A stretch of 64,000 nucleotides of DNA from Moellerella wisconsensis ATCC 35017 (GCF_001294465.1 NZ_LGAA01000003.1:186001-250000), one strand, 5' to 3'. Shown: positions 30,656-40,197, numbered from the stretch's first letter. The notes: generated from the letters alone by a model not told the origin. Made by a program: numbers and translations.

Positions 30656-31550
30656 TTATATCATTCAACATGATGCCGAGGCCGATTCGAGTTTGACGAA
30701 AATTATAATCAATCATCGATTCACCATAACCACTGAATAACTGGCTATATAAACGCACATGTTTAGTCAGTGGATAGCTCCATCCTAACTCAGCAGCCCC
30801 ATAACCGGTATTCCAGTTATACCGGCTGGTAACGGTAATAACGTTTTTATCATCCAACGCATAGCCGACTTTTAAACGATAATAACCCATATATTTATTA
30901 ATATCGGGATTATCATCACTACCACTGCTCTCGTTCAATCGATACCATGGTTTTAAATCGACCTGCCAATCACCTTTTTGGGCCATAAAACGCGCATAAA
31001 TACGATTCCAGCTACGAGAGGTAGGATCTGATCGACCATTTGATTCATGGTTAAAACCTGTTTCAATTTCACGGAAAGTCCAACCAGCAAATTGATAGTC
31101 CGTTAACCAGCCAATAAATAATTGTGGTTCATAATTGGTTTCACGGAACGGCGATGACTCTTTTTTATTACTGAGTTGCCACCAAGAACGCTGTGTATAA
31201 GATGCTGCTAATACAGAATTATCCCCCGCAATACCACGCCACAGAGGAAATGCTAGGCTCAGTTGAAATTTAACTTCATCATCAAGGGCATCTTTGCCCC
31301 AATCATAACTCTTAATCGCCTGTTTATTTAAATCTGAAGTATAGGTATAAATAATATAATTCGATTCATAAGGATATAAAACAAATGGATTATCATAGTT
31401 TTGCATTAATCCTGAAAGAATACTCCCTCTGATTATTGTCGAATTATTAGACGGCTGGGGTTGATCAGTTTCCTGATCAGGGTTTTGTGCAGCAAAGAGG
31501 ACAATCGGCCAAAACAGTGCAACACTGATTAAATTCCGTAACGCATGCAT
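30651..31550 (-). CDS. pldA: Outer-membrane phospholipase A1
   Basis: Calcium-dependent OMPLA beta-barrel that dimerises when outer-membrane lipid asymmetry is lost. Signal peptide about 1-21. The catalytic triad is visible in GFNHESNGRSDPTSRSWNR: His168, Ser170 and Asn182, spaced exactly as the mature E. coli His142, Ser144, Asn156. Alternating amphipathic strands continue to the C-terminus. 299 residues against 289. It follows the E. coli gene order recQ-pldA-yigI-rarD, with yigI divergent. Confidence 0.96.
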   Translation of the reverse strand: MHALRNLISVALFWPIVLFAAQNPDQETDQPQPSNNSTIIRGSILSGLMQNYDNPFVLYPYESNYIIYTYTSDLNKQAIKSYDWGKDALDDEVKFQLSLAFPLWRGIAGDNSVLAASYTQRSWWQLSNKKESSPFRETNYEPQLFIGWLTDYQFAGWTFREIETGFNHESNGRSDPTSRSWNRIYARFMAQKGDWQVDLKPWYRLNESSGSDDNPDINKYMGYYRLKVGYALDDKNVITVTSRYNWNTGYGAAELGWSYPLTKHVRLYSQLFSGYGESMIDYNFRQTRIGLGIMLNDIM

Positions 31551-31727
31551 CCTTCACATTCCTATTCATCACAAAAATAACACTTGTATATGCATTCATT
31601 TTACACATAAACATTGAGATATATCGAATATTTATCACCCAAAGAGAATTAAGTTTAATCATGCAAAGACAAAAAGATTATCAAATGTTAGATTTATGTT
31701 AATACTTATCACTAAAGATTAACCAAT

Positions 31728-32198
31728 ATGCACAAAAAAATTTATACACTAGAACAAGCCACCCAACTGATGAGCGATGCTTTTATCTATAAAATGCCAT
31801 TTAATCAGCTAATTGGCATAAAACTTATGCGACTAGAAATGGATTTTGTTCAATTAGCGCTGGATAATAAAGCTGAATTAATTGGTAATTTTAGTCAGCA
31901 AATATTACATGGAGGCGTTATTGCTGCCATTTTAGATGTTGCTGGAGGAATGGTATGTATTAATCAACTGCTGACACGCATTGAACCATTATCTCACGAA
32001 ATGATTATTGACCGAATGTCACGTATGGGAACGATTGATTTGCGTGTTGATTATTTGCGTCCTGGTCGTGGGACTAAATTTATCGCAAGTGCTAATATTT
32101 TACGCAATGGCAATAAAATATCTGTTACCCGCGCTGAACTACATAATGATAAAAATCAACATATTGCTAGTGCAACAGCCACTTATTTAGTTGGATAA
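31728..32198 (+). CDS. yigI: Acyl-CoA thioesterase YigI
   Basis: Hotdog-fold thioesterase, 156 residues, like E. coli YigI, reported to hydrolyse medium- and long-chain acyl-CoAs. The hotdog signature is LHGGVIAAILDVAGG, followed by DLRVDYLRPGRG and VTRAELHND. It starts in the 177-base divergent gap from pldA. Distance and orientation relative to pldA and rarD match E. coli. Confidence 0.92.
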   Translation: MHKKIYTLEQATQLMSDAFIYKMPFNQLIGIKLMRLEMDFVQLALDNKAELIGNFSQQILHGGVIAAILDVAGGMVCINQLLTRIEPLSHEMIIDRMSRMGTIDLRVDYLRPGRGTKFIASANILRNGNKISVTRAELHNDKNQHIASATATYLVG

Positions 32199-32413
32199 CA
32201 GTAAGTTTATGCTTACTAACTTGAATAATAGTATGAGACTAAATAAGCACTAATAAATATAAAATAAAGATAGTCACTGGCGTAATTAAAAAACTTGTAA
32301 ATTTAACTGCCCAATGTCACATTATCAGCTCATTGACAGAGGGTTTATCGTAGCCCATCTTACAGCGATCAATATTTGGTCTTTCAGACTTTTTCTAATT
32401 ATTAGAGTTAATA

Positions 32414-33307
32414 ATGAGCCAGCAAAACACAACCAAAGGCGTATTATGTGCTTTAGGTGCCTATTTTATCTGGGGTATTGCCCCGATTTATTTTAAAAGT
32501 ATCCAACAAGTTCCCGCAGAAGAAATCCTGACTCATCGTATTATTTGGTCATTCTTTTTTATGCTGGCATTACTCACCGTGACAAAACATTGGTGTTATG
32601 TTCGTCAGGTTATTAAACAACCTAAGAAATTACTTGTTTTAGTCATTACCGCAGTAACCATTGCTACTAACTGGCTGATTTATATCTGGGCAGTGAATAA
32701 TGGGTATATGTTACAAGCCAGCTTAGGTTATTTTATTAATCCATTGGTCAATGTATTATTTGGTATGTTATTTTTGCATGAACGTTTTCGTCGTATGCAA
32801 TGGGTTGCCGTCTGTTTAGCGGTGACTGGTGTACTAATCCAATTGTGGCAATTCGGCTCAGTGCCTATTATTGGCTTAAGTTTAGCATTCAGTTTTGCTC
32901 TTTATGGATTATTACGTAAAAAGTTGGCGATTGACGCACAAACCGGCATGATGTTTGAAACTCTCTGGTTGCTACCGATTGGTGTAATTTATCTGCTCTG
33001 TTTTGCCGATAGCCCAACCAGTAATATGTCACTCAATAGCTGGAGTTTGAATCTACTACTCATAGCCGCGGGCATTATCACCACAGTTCCTTTGCTATTA
33101 TTTACGGAAGCGGCTAACCATCTACGCCTATCAACACTGGGATTCTTTCAGTATTTAGGCCCAACAATTATGTTTTTGTTAGCCGTATTAGTATATGGCG
33201 AACATGTCACTACCGAATTATTAGTGACCTTTGGATTTATCTGGTTTGCATTAATTCTATTTACCTTAGATGCACTGTATACCCAAAGAAAATTACGTAA
33301 AAAATAA
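32414..33307 (+). CDS. rarD: EamA-family transporter RarD
   Basis: DMT-superfamily inner-membrane protein with about 10 transmembrane helices. E. coli RarD is annotated as a chloramphenicol-sensitive protein and its substrate is not established. Typical sequence at the N-terminus: GVLCALGAYFIWGIAPIYFK, then ILTHRIIWSFFFML, INPLVNVLFGMLFLHER and FLLAVLVYGE. 297 residues against 296. Downstream synteny with E. coli (corA, yigF, yigG) is lost; a long AT-rich gap follows. Confidence 0.94.
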   Translation: MSQQNTTKGVLCALGAYFIWGIAPIYFKSIQQVPAEEILTHRIIWSFFFMLALLTVTKHWCYVRQVIKQPKKLLVLVITAVTIATNWLIYIWAVNNGYMLQASLGYFINPLVNVLFGMLFLHERFRRMQWVAVCLAVTGVLIQLWQFGSVPIIGLSLAFSFALYGLLRKKLAIDAQTGMMFETLWLLPIGVIYLLCFADSPTSNMSLNSWSLNLLLIAAGIITTVPLLLFTEAANHLRLSTLGFFQYLGPTIMFLLAVLVYGEHVTTELLVTFGFIWFALILFTLDALYTQRKLRKK

Positions 33308-34059
33308 TCTTTATTATGTATCTCTCTCATTCTGTCGATTATTGATCCATTATTAGAGAGATCATATTAAAATCATCAACACTATTAATATTTTAATATT
33401 TAATGTGTTTAATAAATTTAATTAAATAAAAAATAGCATTAAATCTACTTATCTAATATCAAAGACTGATTCAAATTTAATCTTAAAATTTATAATGTGC
33501 AATGAAAACAATAAGATAATTAATTTATTACTCTAAAAATATAATTAACTGAATAAATTAATTTTTTATTTCTTAAGCTCACTCATAATTACAATATAAA
33601 TAATTTACTTTCTTTTCATTTAGTTATAAAAAACAATGGTTAATTATTGACTAACTTCAATCTTATCCTATGATTTATAACATAAAGTTTTTACTTGTTA
33701 TTATAAATAATTAATTGCTTAAATAGTATTAGGTCTTTATATTGTACGCCGATTGCATCCACCCCAGCGGATGGTGATGGTCCGTTTCATCACTGACGTT
33801 TCATTAAAGTGCGCACGAGGATTTATAAAAAATTCTGGTGCGAGGTTTTCTGAAATTGGTTGCAGTATCGGTTTTAGCCTAATGAATTTGAATCAAAATC
33901 AATAGGCAACCGTATCTATCTTTTAAACCATTGTGTGGTATTTATTGCTTAACGTTATATCGCTATAACGTTGGTTATATTGCTGCATTTTAACTTCACT
34001 CCGCCTGTTTTATTCAGAAAGAGTTGATACGTTTTAAGGCTTTTGGGAAGGGCTTATAA
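33308..34059. other. Long AT-rich spacer between rarD and the PuuP-like permease
   Basis: 752 bases, left two-thirds extremely AT-rich without ORFs. From about 33750 the composition rises toward average, giving roughly 300 bases of non-coding leader before the permease. This part holds a perfect 9-bp inverted repeat (33951-33972) and several short hairpins, for example CATCC/GGATG near 33768-33785. It is probably the control region of the permease-amidohydrolase pair. Confidence 0.5.
33951..33972. promoter_or_regulatory. Perfect inverted repeat upstream of permease
   Basis: AACGTTATA-TCGC-TATAACGTT, a 9-bp perfect inverted repeat with a 4-base centre, 87 bases upstream of the permease start. 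Dimension and position fit a repressor or activator operator; no regulator gene is adjacent. Confidence 0.5.
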
Positions 34060-35412
34060 ATGCAACAGAATAACGTTCACATGAAGCGTGTACTAACCAC
34101 GCCTGCATTAGTATTTTTCGGATTAGCCTATATGGTGCCACTCGGCATTTTTACAACCTATGGGCAAGTCACGGTACTAAGCGAAGGTCATCTACCTATC
34201 GCTTATATCATTACTCTCTCCGCGGTTCTATTTACCGCTCTCAGCTATTGCCGTATGACCCATGCATTGCCACTTTCTGGCTCCGCATATTCTTACGTAC
34301 AAAAAACATTTGGCGGTAATCTCGGTTTTGTGGTTGGTTGGGCACAATTACTAGATTACTTATTTTTACCCATTATTAATTATATTGCTATTGGTATTTT
34401 TGTTCATGAAGCCTTTCCAGCAATACCAATGAGCGTCATTATTTGCTCAACGATACTGATTGTAAGTGGTTTAAATATTCTGGGGATTCGCCTCGTTAAC
34501 TCAATGAATATGTTGATTATTTTCATGCAATTAGTATTCATCGGTATCTTTTTATATTTAAGTTTTAAAACCTCATTTACCTTAGATACCGAGGCCTTAC
34601 TGGCACCTATCACCCTGGCGTCAAATCAAATGTCTGGTGTCTTTGGCGGTGCCGCGATCCTCTGTTTAGCTTTCTTAGGGTTTGATGCTATCTCAACCAT
34701 GGCAGAAGAGACTAAAGATGCACGCCGAGCATTACCAAAAGCGATTCTATATACGGTATTTATCGCGGGTGCCTTATTTATTATTATTTCTTATAGTGCG
34801 CATTTAATTTATCCGCTATGGCAAGATTTTATTCCTAATCCAGATATTGCTAGCTTAGCAGTAATGAAAAAAGTTGGCGGCGCAATGATGGCTTCCAGTT
34901 TTATTACGGCCTATGTGATTGGTGTATTCGCTTCAGCAATGACATCTCAGGCTAGTATTGTGCGTATCCTGTATGCCATGGGTCGTGAAGGCGTATTACC
35001 TCGTCCTTTGTTTGCCTATTTACATCCACGCCTTAATACACCAGTATTCTCGATTATTTTTGTCGCGATAGCCTCATTATTATCATTGATTCTTTCATTA
35101 GGCATGGTTGCATCAATGATTAGCTTTGGTGCATTAATTGCCTTTACTTTTGTAAATCTGACGGTAATCAAACATTTTATTATCGATAGTAAAGAAAAAC
35201 TTACTGCTAAACAGTATGTTACTTGCTTCATTCTGCCTTCGATTGGTGTACTGCTGACTCTTTGGCTATGGACTAGCCTTGACCGCGAAGCCTTTACGGT
35301 TGGATTAATCTGGCTCGGAATTGGCGTGCTTTATCTTACATTACTCACACGAGGTTTTACTCGAACACCGCCGGCAATTTCTGATGATGAAGTTAATATG
35401 ATTATTAATTAA
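34060..35412 (+). CDS. APC-superfamily amine/amino-acid permease, PuuP-like
   Basis: 450-residue permease with about 12 hydrophobic segments. It resembles the E. coli putrescine importer PuuP along its length: VFFGLAYMVPLGIFTTYG, SGSAYSYVQKTFGGNLGFVVGWAQLLDYLFLPIIN, FLGFDAISTMAEETKDARRALPKAI and ILYAMGREGVLP. The SGSAY and EET motifs are those of the APC fold. Substrate is therefore likely an amine or amino acid, but this cannot be assigned. It is 128 bases upstream of the amidohydrolase gene on the same strand, so a transported amide or amine may be hydrolysed by that enzyme. Not at this place in E. coli. Confidence 0.85.
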   Translation: MQQNNVHMKRVLTTPALVFFGLAYMVPLGIFTTYGQVTVLSEGHLPIAYIITLSAVLFTALSYCRMTHALPLSGSAYSYVQKTFGGNLGFVVGWAQLLDYLFLPIINYIAIGIFVHEAFPAIPMSVIICSTILIVSGLNILGIRLVNSMNMLIIFMQLVFIGIFLYLSFKTSFTLDTEALLAPITLASNQMSGVFGGAAILCLAFLGFDAISTMAEETKDARRALPKAILYTVFIAGALFIIISYSAHLIYPLWQDFIPNPDIASLAVMKKVGGAMMASSFITAYVIGVFASAMTSQASIVRILYAMGREGVLPRPLFAYLHPRLNTPVFSIIFVAIASLLSLILSLGMVASMISFGALIAFTFVNLTVIKHFIIDSKEKLTAKQYVTCFILPSIGVLLTLWLWTSLDREAFTVGLIWLGIGVLYLTLLTRGFTRTPPAISDDEVNMIIN

Positions 35413-35540
35413 ACATATTATCAAGTTATTACTGCGGGAGAGCGCACCACTCTTCCGTTGTTTTTTCTCTCGGCATAACTATATAGCCTTTAGCATAACT
35501 ATATAGATAATGTTGCCGCTTATTATGGATTGGTTGCAAA

Positions 35541-37262
35541 ATGAACAATAAAGTTGCAGATGTTATTTATTTCAATGGTTATATTTATACTGCTGACCAA
35601 CAAAATACCGTTGTTGACTCTATCGCTGTTGCAGATGGTTATATCCTCGCTTGTGGCAGCGCAGAGCAATTACAGCGTTATGTCGGACCAGAAACCGAGA
35701 GTATTGATCTCGAAGGTAAAATGATGATGCCCGGTATCATTGATGGCCACATGCATCCCTTCTGGGGAGGTGTACAGTTATTTGGCTGTCATCTAAATTA
35801 TGAATCGCTGACTATCGATGAAATATTGCAACGGGTTCAATCTCACTTAGATAAAGATCCACGGACTGGTGAAAATGACTGGCTCAAAGTTACGGCATGG
35901 TTGCGTCAAGGAATGCTACCAGCAGGTATTGACATGTATCGTGAAGATATGGATCGATTGAACACCAAACGCCCTGTCGTCCTATTTTCCAATGACTGCC
36001 ATACTTTGCTAGCAAATAGTCGTGCTCTAGAATTACTCGGTATAACCAAAGAAACACCCGCTCCACCGGATGGTAAAATTGGCAAGCATTCTAATGGAGA
36101 GTTAAACGGAATTTTAGAAGATGCTCCAGCTATGCGTGCAGCAGACAGCATTCCGTCTATTCGAGATGATCAAGCCGTAGAAGTCGCTGAGTTGGTTCAG
36201 AAAGTATTAAATCAGCAAGGTGTCACTACGGTCATGGATGCCCGTGTTTCAGAGCAGCAATTAGCCGCTTTTGCTGAATTACAACAACGCAACGATTTAA
36301 CGGTTCGTTTTCAAGCCGCTCGGGAAATTACTCCTGATGAAACGCCGGATATAGCATCCGTAGCAGCAGCGGTCGATAAAGCCGTTGCATTCGCTAAACA
36401 ATGGCACCAAGCAGAATGGACGCCAGCACCGGGTATTGGTCTGCGAAATATCAAGATGTTTGTCGATGGTGTTTTACAATACCCAACCATGACAGCCTCT
36501 TTATTGGCACCTTATCGTGTCAATAAAGGCTCAGAAACACAACCCGATTGGCAAGAAACTGACAACTATGGTGACCTCTATTTCACCGCTGAAATCTTAG
36601 ATGAACTGTTAGAAAAAATTGCGGCCGCAGGCTACGATCCGCATTTGCATACTGTTGGCGAAGGAGCAATTTCGATTGTATTAGATGCGATTGAAAAAAT
36701 GCGCAGTGCACATCCAGAAAAAGATATTCGCCCTGGTCTCGCACATAATGAATTAGTTAATCCTAAAGATTATCAACGATTTGCTCGGTTAGGTGCGATT
36801 GCTTGTCTATCATTTCAATGGGCCGCACCGACACCTGAACTATCTGAATTTGAGCGTAATATGGTTGGTGAAACCCGATTTCAAGACCTTGAACCTATCG
36901 CCAAATTCATTGATGCCGGCGCAACAGTCGCTTTTGGTAGCGACTGGCCAATCGATGATTTCGATGAATGGTATGATTTGAAGGTAGCAGCAACACGTCG
37001 AGGTCATGATATCGATGGAAAAAAAGCACCTCGGCTCAATACTGATCGCAATTTAACTGTGACGGAAGTTTTGCGTGCGGCAACCATTGATTCAGCTTAT
37101 GCCCAACATCGAGAAGAGGTAATTGGTTCGTTAGAGCCAGGAAAATTTGCCGATATGATTATTTTAGACCGCAATGTGTTCCAAATTCTACCTGATGATA
37201 TCGCTAACGTTAAAGTACTTTGTACAATTGTCGGTGGTAAAACAGTACATATTGTCCATTAA
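35541..37262 (+). CDS. Amidohydrolase family 3 (YtcJ-like) metal-dependent hydrolase
   Basis: 573-residue TIM-barrel amidohydrolase. The metal-binding HxH is in GIIDGHMHPF (His70, His72). Other expected ligand regions are IKMFVDGVL (the position often taken by carboxylated Lys or Glu), HTVGEGAI, LAHNELV and FGSDWPIDDF with the final Asp. The C-terminal composite beta domain is marked by GSLEPGKFADMIILD. The YtcJ-like group includes enzymes acting on amides and formamides; the natural substrate here is unknown. It ends in a strong terminator, so permease plus hydrolase likely form a two-gene unit. Confidence 0.87.
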   Translation: MNNKVADVIYFNGYIYTADQQNTVVDSIAVADGYILACGSAEQLQRYVGPETESIDLEGKMMMPGIIDGHMHPFWGGVQLFGCHLNYESLTIDEILQRVQSHLDKDPRTGENDWLKVTAWLRQGMLPAGIDMYREDMDRLNTKRPVVLFSNDCHTLLANSRALELLGITKETPAPPDGKIGKHSNGELNGILEDAPAMRAADSIPSIRDDQAVEVAELVQKVLNQQGVTTVMDARVSEQQLAAFAELQQRNDLTVRFQAAREITPDETPDIASVAAAVDKAVAFAKQWHQAEWTPAPGIGLRNIKMFVDGVLQYPTMTASLLAPYRVNKGSETQPDWQETDNYGDLYFTAEILDELLEKIAAAGYDPHLHTVGEGAISIVLDAIEKMRSAHPEKDIRPGLAHNELVNPKDYQRFARLGAIACLSFQWAAPTPELSEFERNMVGETRFQDLEPIAKFIDAGATVAFGSDWPIDDFDEWYDLKVAATRRGHDIDGKKAPRLNTDRNLTVTEVLRAATIDSAYAQHREEVIGSLEPGKFADMIILDRNVFQILPDDIANVKVLCTIVGGKTVHIVH

Positions 37263-37286
37263 TTTGTTACTGATATAAATTAATTA

Positions 37287-37325
37287 AATCGGATGATGCT
37301 ATTACGTAGATCATCCGATTTTTAT
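37287..37325 (+). terminator. Rho-independent terminator of the amidohydrolase
   Basis: AATCGGATGAT (37287-37297) pairs with ATCATCCGATT (37310-37320), an 11-bp stem, followed by TTTAT. It starts 24 bases after the stop. Confidence 0.85.
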
Positions 37326-37350
37326 ATATAAATCTAAAAAAACTTATTAC

Positions 37351-38433
37351 TTAAATAATAGAGCTGAGAATAATAGCCCCTGTACTTCTCGCTGGCTCAA
37401 AACAAGAAATTACTGGTTTGGAAAGATCCATTGAATGTTCTCCCTTCGATATATAACTCATTTGATCAACAGAAAAACCTGATATTTGGTTTTTTAATAT
37501 CTCATTATGATCAGCGAAATTGTTTTGATTAATAATAGTAATATTAGATAAATTATAAACTGTCTCTTGTATTAGATGTATAAGATTTTGTTTTGCTACT
37601 TTTTCAGCATCAAGCACAGCTGAATAATTATCTTCAGAGATTTCCTCAATAAATTTAACTCGCTTTTCTAACTCAGGTAATTGGCTAATATAATCTTCAG
37701 TATCATTGTAATGTGCTAAATCGTTAGAAACACTTTGACTAAATTGCCGATATTTTTCATTATCGCCACTTCTTTCACTATAAATTGACATCAGTGCATC
37801 ACTTTTAATCAATAAACGTTGAGAACGCAACTCTGTTGTACTTACCTGCCACTCATAAAGTTTTAATTCAAAACTATTTTGCTTATTATAAATATCTTCA
37901 AATAACGTAATTATATTTTTAGGGATTTGATCAATATTCATATCAGCGAATGATATGGTTTCATTCGCTTCGATCATCATTATTTTATTAAAATAACGTT
38001 GATCAATAAAGTTTTTATGAGCAACAACATCATTTAGCTCATTATTTGTCACATTTATATTTTTCTCTAAATTAATTAGTTCCATTACTGTATATGGAGA
38101 GTTGCTCTCAGGAATTTTTGCTAATTCAGCTAATGGTATTCCTCTTTCAATATCTGCCTCCATATATTCTCTACTATTATTCACTCCATTAATTATAGCA
38201 ATATCAATTGATTTCATTAACATATCTACTAGATTAGTATTTTCATCCTCACTAGTATTCTCAAAATTATTGTTTTTTATATTATTTAATTCGTTAATTG
38301 AATCTACTAATGTTTTTTTATATTCAAAATATAAATTAGATAATATAGGAAAATTATGCTTAGCCGTAGAAATTCTAATTTGCATATCAATTTCTTGATT
38401 TATTTCATGATTAGATCTATTATTAATATCCAT
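37351..38433 (-). CDS. Unrecognised 360-residue hydrophilic protein
   Basis: I do not recognise this protein. It has no signal peptide and no transmembrane segment. The N-terminus is Asn/Ile/Ser-rich (MDINNRSNHEINQEIDMQIR). The body is Glu, Asn, Ser and Leu-rich and looks helical, with several coiled-coil-like stretches (for example ELNDVVAHKNFIDQRYFNK and SQLPELEKRVKFIEEI). The tail is less polar (PVISCFEPARSTGAIILSS) and contains the only Cys. Codon use is much more AT-rich than neighbours and nearly 800 bases of AT-rich non-coding DNA lie upstream. AAGGA lies 12 bases before the ATG, a long spacing. The Asn-rich, soluble, helical makeup recalls secreted effectors or translocon-type proteins, but that is a guess. 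Confidence 0.75.
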   Translation of the reverse strand: MDINNRSNHEINQEIDMQIRISTAKHNFPILSNLYFEYKKTLVDSINELNNIKNNNFENTSEDENTNLVDMLMKSIDIAIINGVNNSREYMEADIERGIPLAELAKIPESNSPYTVMELINLEKNINVTNNELNDVVAHKNFIDQRYFNKIMMIEANETISFADMNIDQIPKNIITLFEDIYNKQNSFELKLYEWQVSTTELRSQRLLIKSDALMSIYSERSGDNEKYRQFSQSVSNDLAHYNDTEDYISQLPELEKRVKFIEEISEDNYSAVLDAEKVAKQNLIHLIQETVYNLSNITIINQNNFADHNEILKNQISGFSVDQMSYISKGEHSMDLSKPVISCFEPARSTGAIILSSII

Positions 38434-39222
38434 ATTTATTATATATCCTTCTATAGTTAAATTTAATGAATAAGAAAAATTGGCAGGAATAAAAAGGGTA
38501 ATATATAATTAAACTGAAATTATAGTAAAATGGAAACTAAATAGATATAAATTAAATTCATAATCTATATTAAATAATAACTTACATTATAATTATAAAA
38601 AAGTAACATTATTAGTATTGCTTTAAAATAAAATTGCAAATCAATAAATAGTAGATATTTAAAATAAACAATATATTAAGTGTTATATTGACATATATAT
38701 AATAAAAATCACACTATCAACACTCTTATTACCACAATAACTTATATTATTAATTAAATGATCAACACCATAAGTATTTATTGCATCACTACTAAGAGTA
38801 AACTCATCATCCAAAATATTTGATTACATTTTATAAAGACTTATCCTTATTATCTCGTTTATAGATTTTTGACATAATACCATGATATAAAATTTCTATT
38901 ATTAGATAGTCCATTACCTAAAATATCTCCGGTTTGTATACACCATTACTATAAGTTAGTTTAATAAGTTAATTATTATTTAATCACTTTTATTATTTAT
39001 ATTAATTTATTAGTAATTTTCTAATAATAACTTACTCCTCATATAATACCCATTTACTTCTTCGATAATCCCCATTTACTCCTTTCAATAAGGAGTTTGA
39101 ACATTACTAGAGAATTAAAAATAAAACAATAAGCTTTAGCTGTAAATAGGCTGAATAAAAAGCCCACCTCTAAATAAGAGGTGGTAATAGGCTGATTAAT
39201 CTATCTTGTTATAAATGAAAAA
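38434..39222. other. Extremely AT-rich non-coding stretch
   Basis: 789 bases composed almost wholly of A and T runs. I see no ORF, RNA gene or clear repeat apart from the terminator of the 2OG oxygenase at its right end. Together with the flanking unknown gene it looks like transferred or silenced (H-NS-type) DNA; that interpretation is inferred from composition only. Confidence 0.55.
39157..39190 (-). terminator. Terminator of the 2OG-Fe(II) oxygenase gene
   Basis: CCACCTCT (39164-39171) / AGAGGTGG (39177-39184) with a 5-base loop. On the minus strand it is followed by GCTTTTTATT. About 40 bases past the stop. Confidence 0.85.
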
Positions 39223-39807
39223 TTAAAATACTTTTTGACTGAGGAACCAGCCCGCAATACTACAACGTTCTGTCTTTGTTGGCAGAACTTCATGAGGGAA
39301 ATCTTCTGACATAAATATCACTAATCGACCACCAATAGGATCGACGGTAGCTAATTGCTGATCATCATTATTGAACATGGCTAACTCACCACCATCACCC
39401 GACTGCCAAAATTCATTTAGATACAGTACAGTAGTTACTTTGCGTAGCCCTTTACCTTGAAAATTATCACAGTGTTTTTTATAAAATGTCCCCTGTGGAT
39501 AACGGCAATAATGCGTTTCGAAATCACGTAAACCGAGATATAACTGCCGATTGATGAGTTGCCTTAATTCTTCCATTTTATCCATATAAAGAGCTATTGG
39601 TTCACCCATCTCAGGCTCCAGCCAAAGAGTTTGATCACCACGGATATTTTTATTCTCTTGTAACTTCTCACCATTACCAATACGCGCATCAGTAAGCTGC
39701 TGCGGAATAGCCAGCTTGATTTCCTGCACTTGTTTCAGACTCAAAAAATCGTCCCAGATATACCAGCCCTGAGTCGCTAAAGCATCAATTAGATGTTCAG
39801 ATTTCAT
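39223..39807 (-). CDS. 2-oxoglutarate/Fe(II)-dependent oxygenase (prolyl-4-hydroxylase-like)
   Basis: 194-residue double-stranded beta-helix dioxygenase. The iron triad is His112 and Asp114 (KKHCDNF) plus His172 (DFPHEVLPT). Arg181 (TERCSIAGWF) is placed to bind 2-oxoglutarate. The segment CRYPQGTFYKKHCD and LYLNEFWQSGDGGELAMF are typical of P4Hc-type proteins. The target could be a protein or a small molecule; nothing near it tells which. It is an extra gene between uvrD and the accessory stretch, not at this place in E. coli. Confidence 0.9.
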   Translation of the reverse strand: MKSEHLIDALATQGWYIWDDFLSLKQVQEIKLAIPQQLTDARIGNGEKLQENKNIRGDQTLWLEPEMGEPIALYMDKMEELRQLINRQLYLGLRDFETHYCRYPQGTFYKKHCDNFQGKGLRKVTTVLYLNEFWQSGDGGELAMFNNDDQQLATVDPIGGRLVIFMSEDFPHEVLPTKTERCSIAGWFLSQKVF

Positions 39808-40197
39808 GACAATTTAATCATCAGTTAAACGGAGTGATTTTATACTTCACAAACTGGAAAATATAAAATTAAAAACTTAAATCGCAAAGATTAAAATAGC
39901 ATATCAAGAATAAAGTTAAATCATAGGTCGGATTATAGGCATAGCTTAAGCTAAGAAATTATCAGCTAAAAATAGGTCAGTGAAATAAGAACAATATTAA
40001 ATAGATAGCCTCAAAAAAAGCGTGAATAGAGCAGAGTGATAGATAAGATTCAACGAGGATTAATAAATATATTGAAAAAATTAATCTTGTTGTAAAGAAA
40101 AAATACAGGGATGCCACGGCGATAATACTCCTACCACCGCGGCATAATGCAGCGTATACAAAAAAGAATAAATATATCTAACCGATAAGAGAACGGT
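39808..40197. other. Gap between uvrD and the 2OG oxygenase gene
   Basis: 390 AT-rich bases. The left end is the upstream region of the minus-strand oxygenase gene; the right end holds the uvrD terminator. No ORF seen. Confidence 0.5.
40100..40146 (-). terminator. Terminator of uvrD
   Basis: ATGCCACGG (40111-40119) pairs with CCGCGGCAT (40137-40145), 9 bp with one G-T wobble; the minus-strand continuation CCCTGTATTTTTTC is T-rich. Confidence 0.7.

Noticed and set aside
30502-30696. 64-codon plus-strand frame between recQ and pldA
   Set aside because: It reads through the terminator hairpin and into the antisense of pldA; no SD.
34060-35412. Naming the permease puuP
   Set aside because: Similarity is clear, but no puuABCDER genes are adjacent and substrate residues cannot be assigned, so I leave the symbol blank.
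37351-38433. Calling the unknown protein a type III effector
   Set aside because: No secretion genes, chaperone or motif nearby; only composition supports it.
39494-39502. Perfect DnaA box (minus strand) inside the oxygenase gene
   Set aside because: Isolated and within coding sequence; no cluster.
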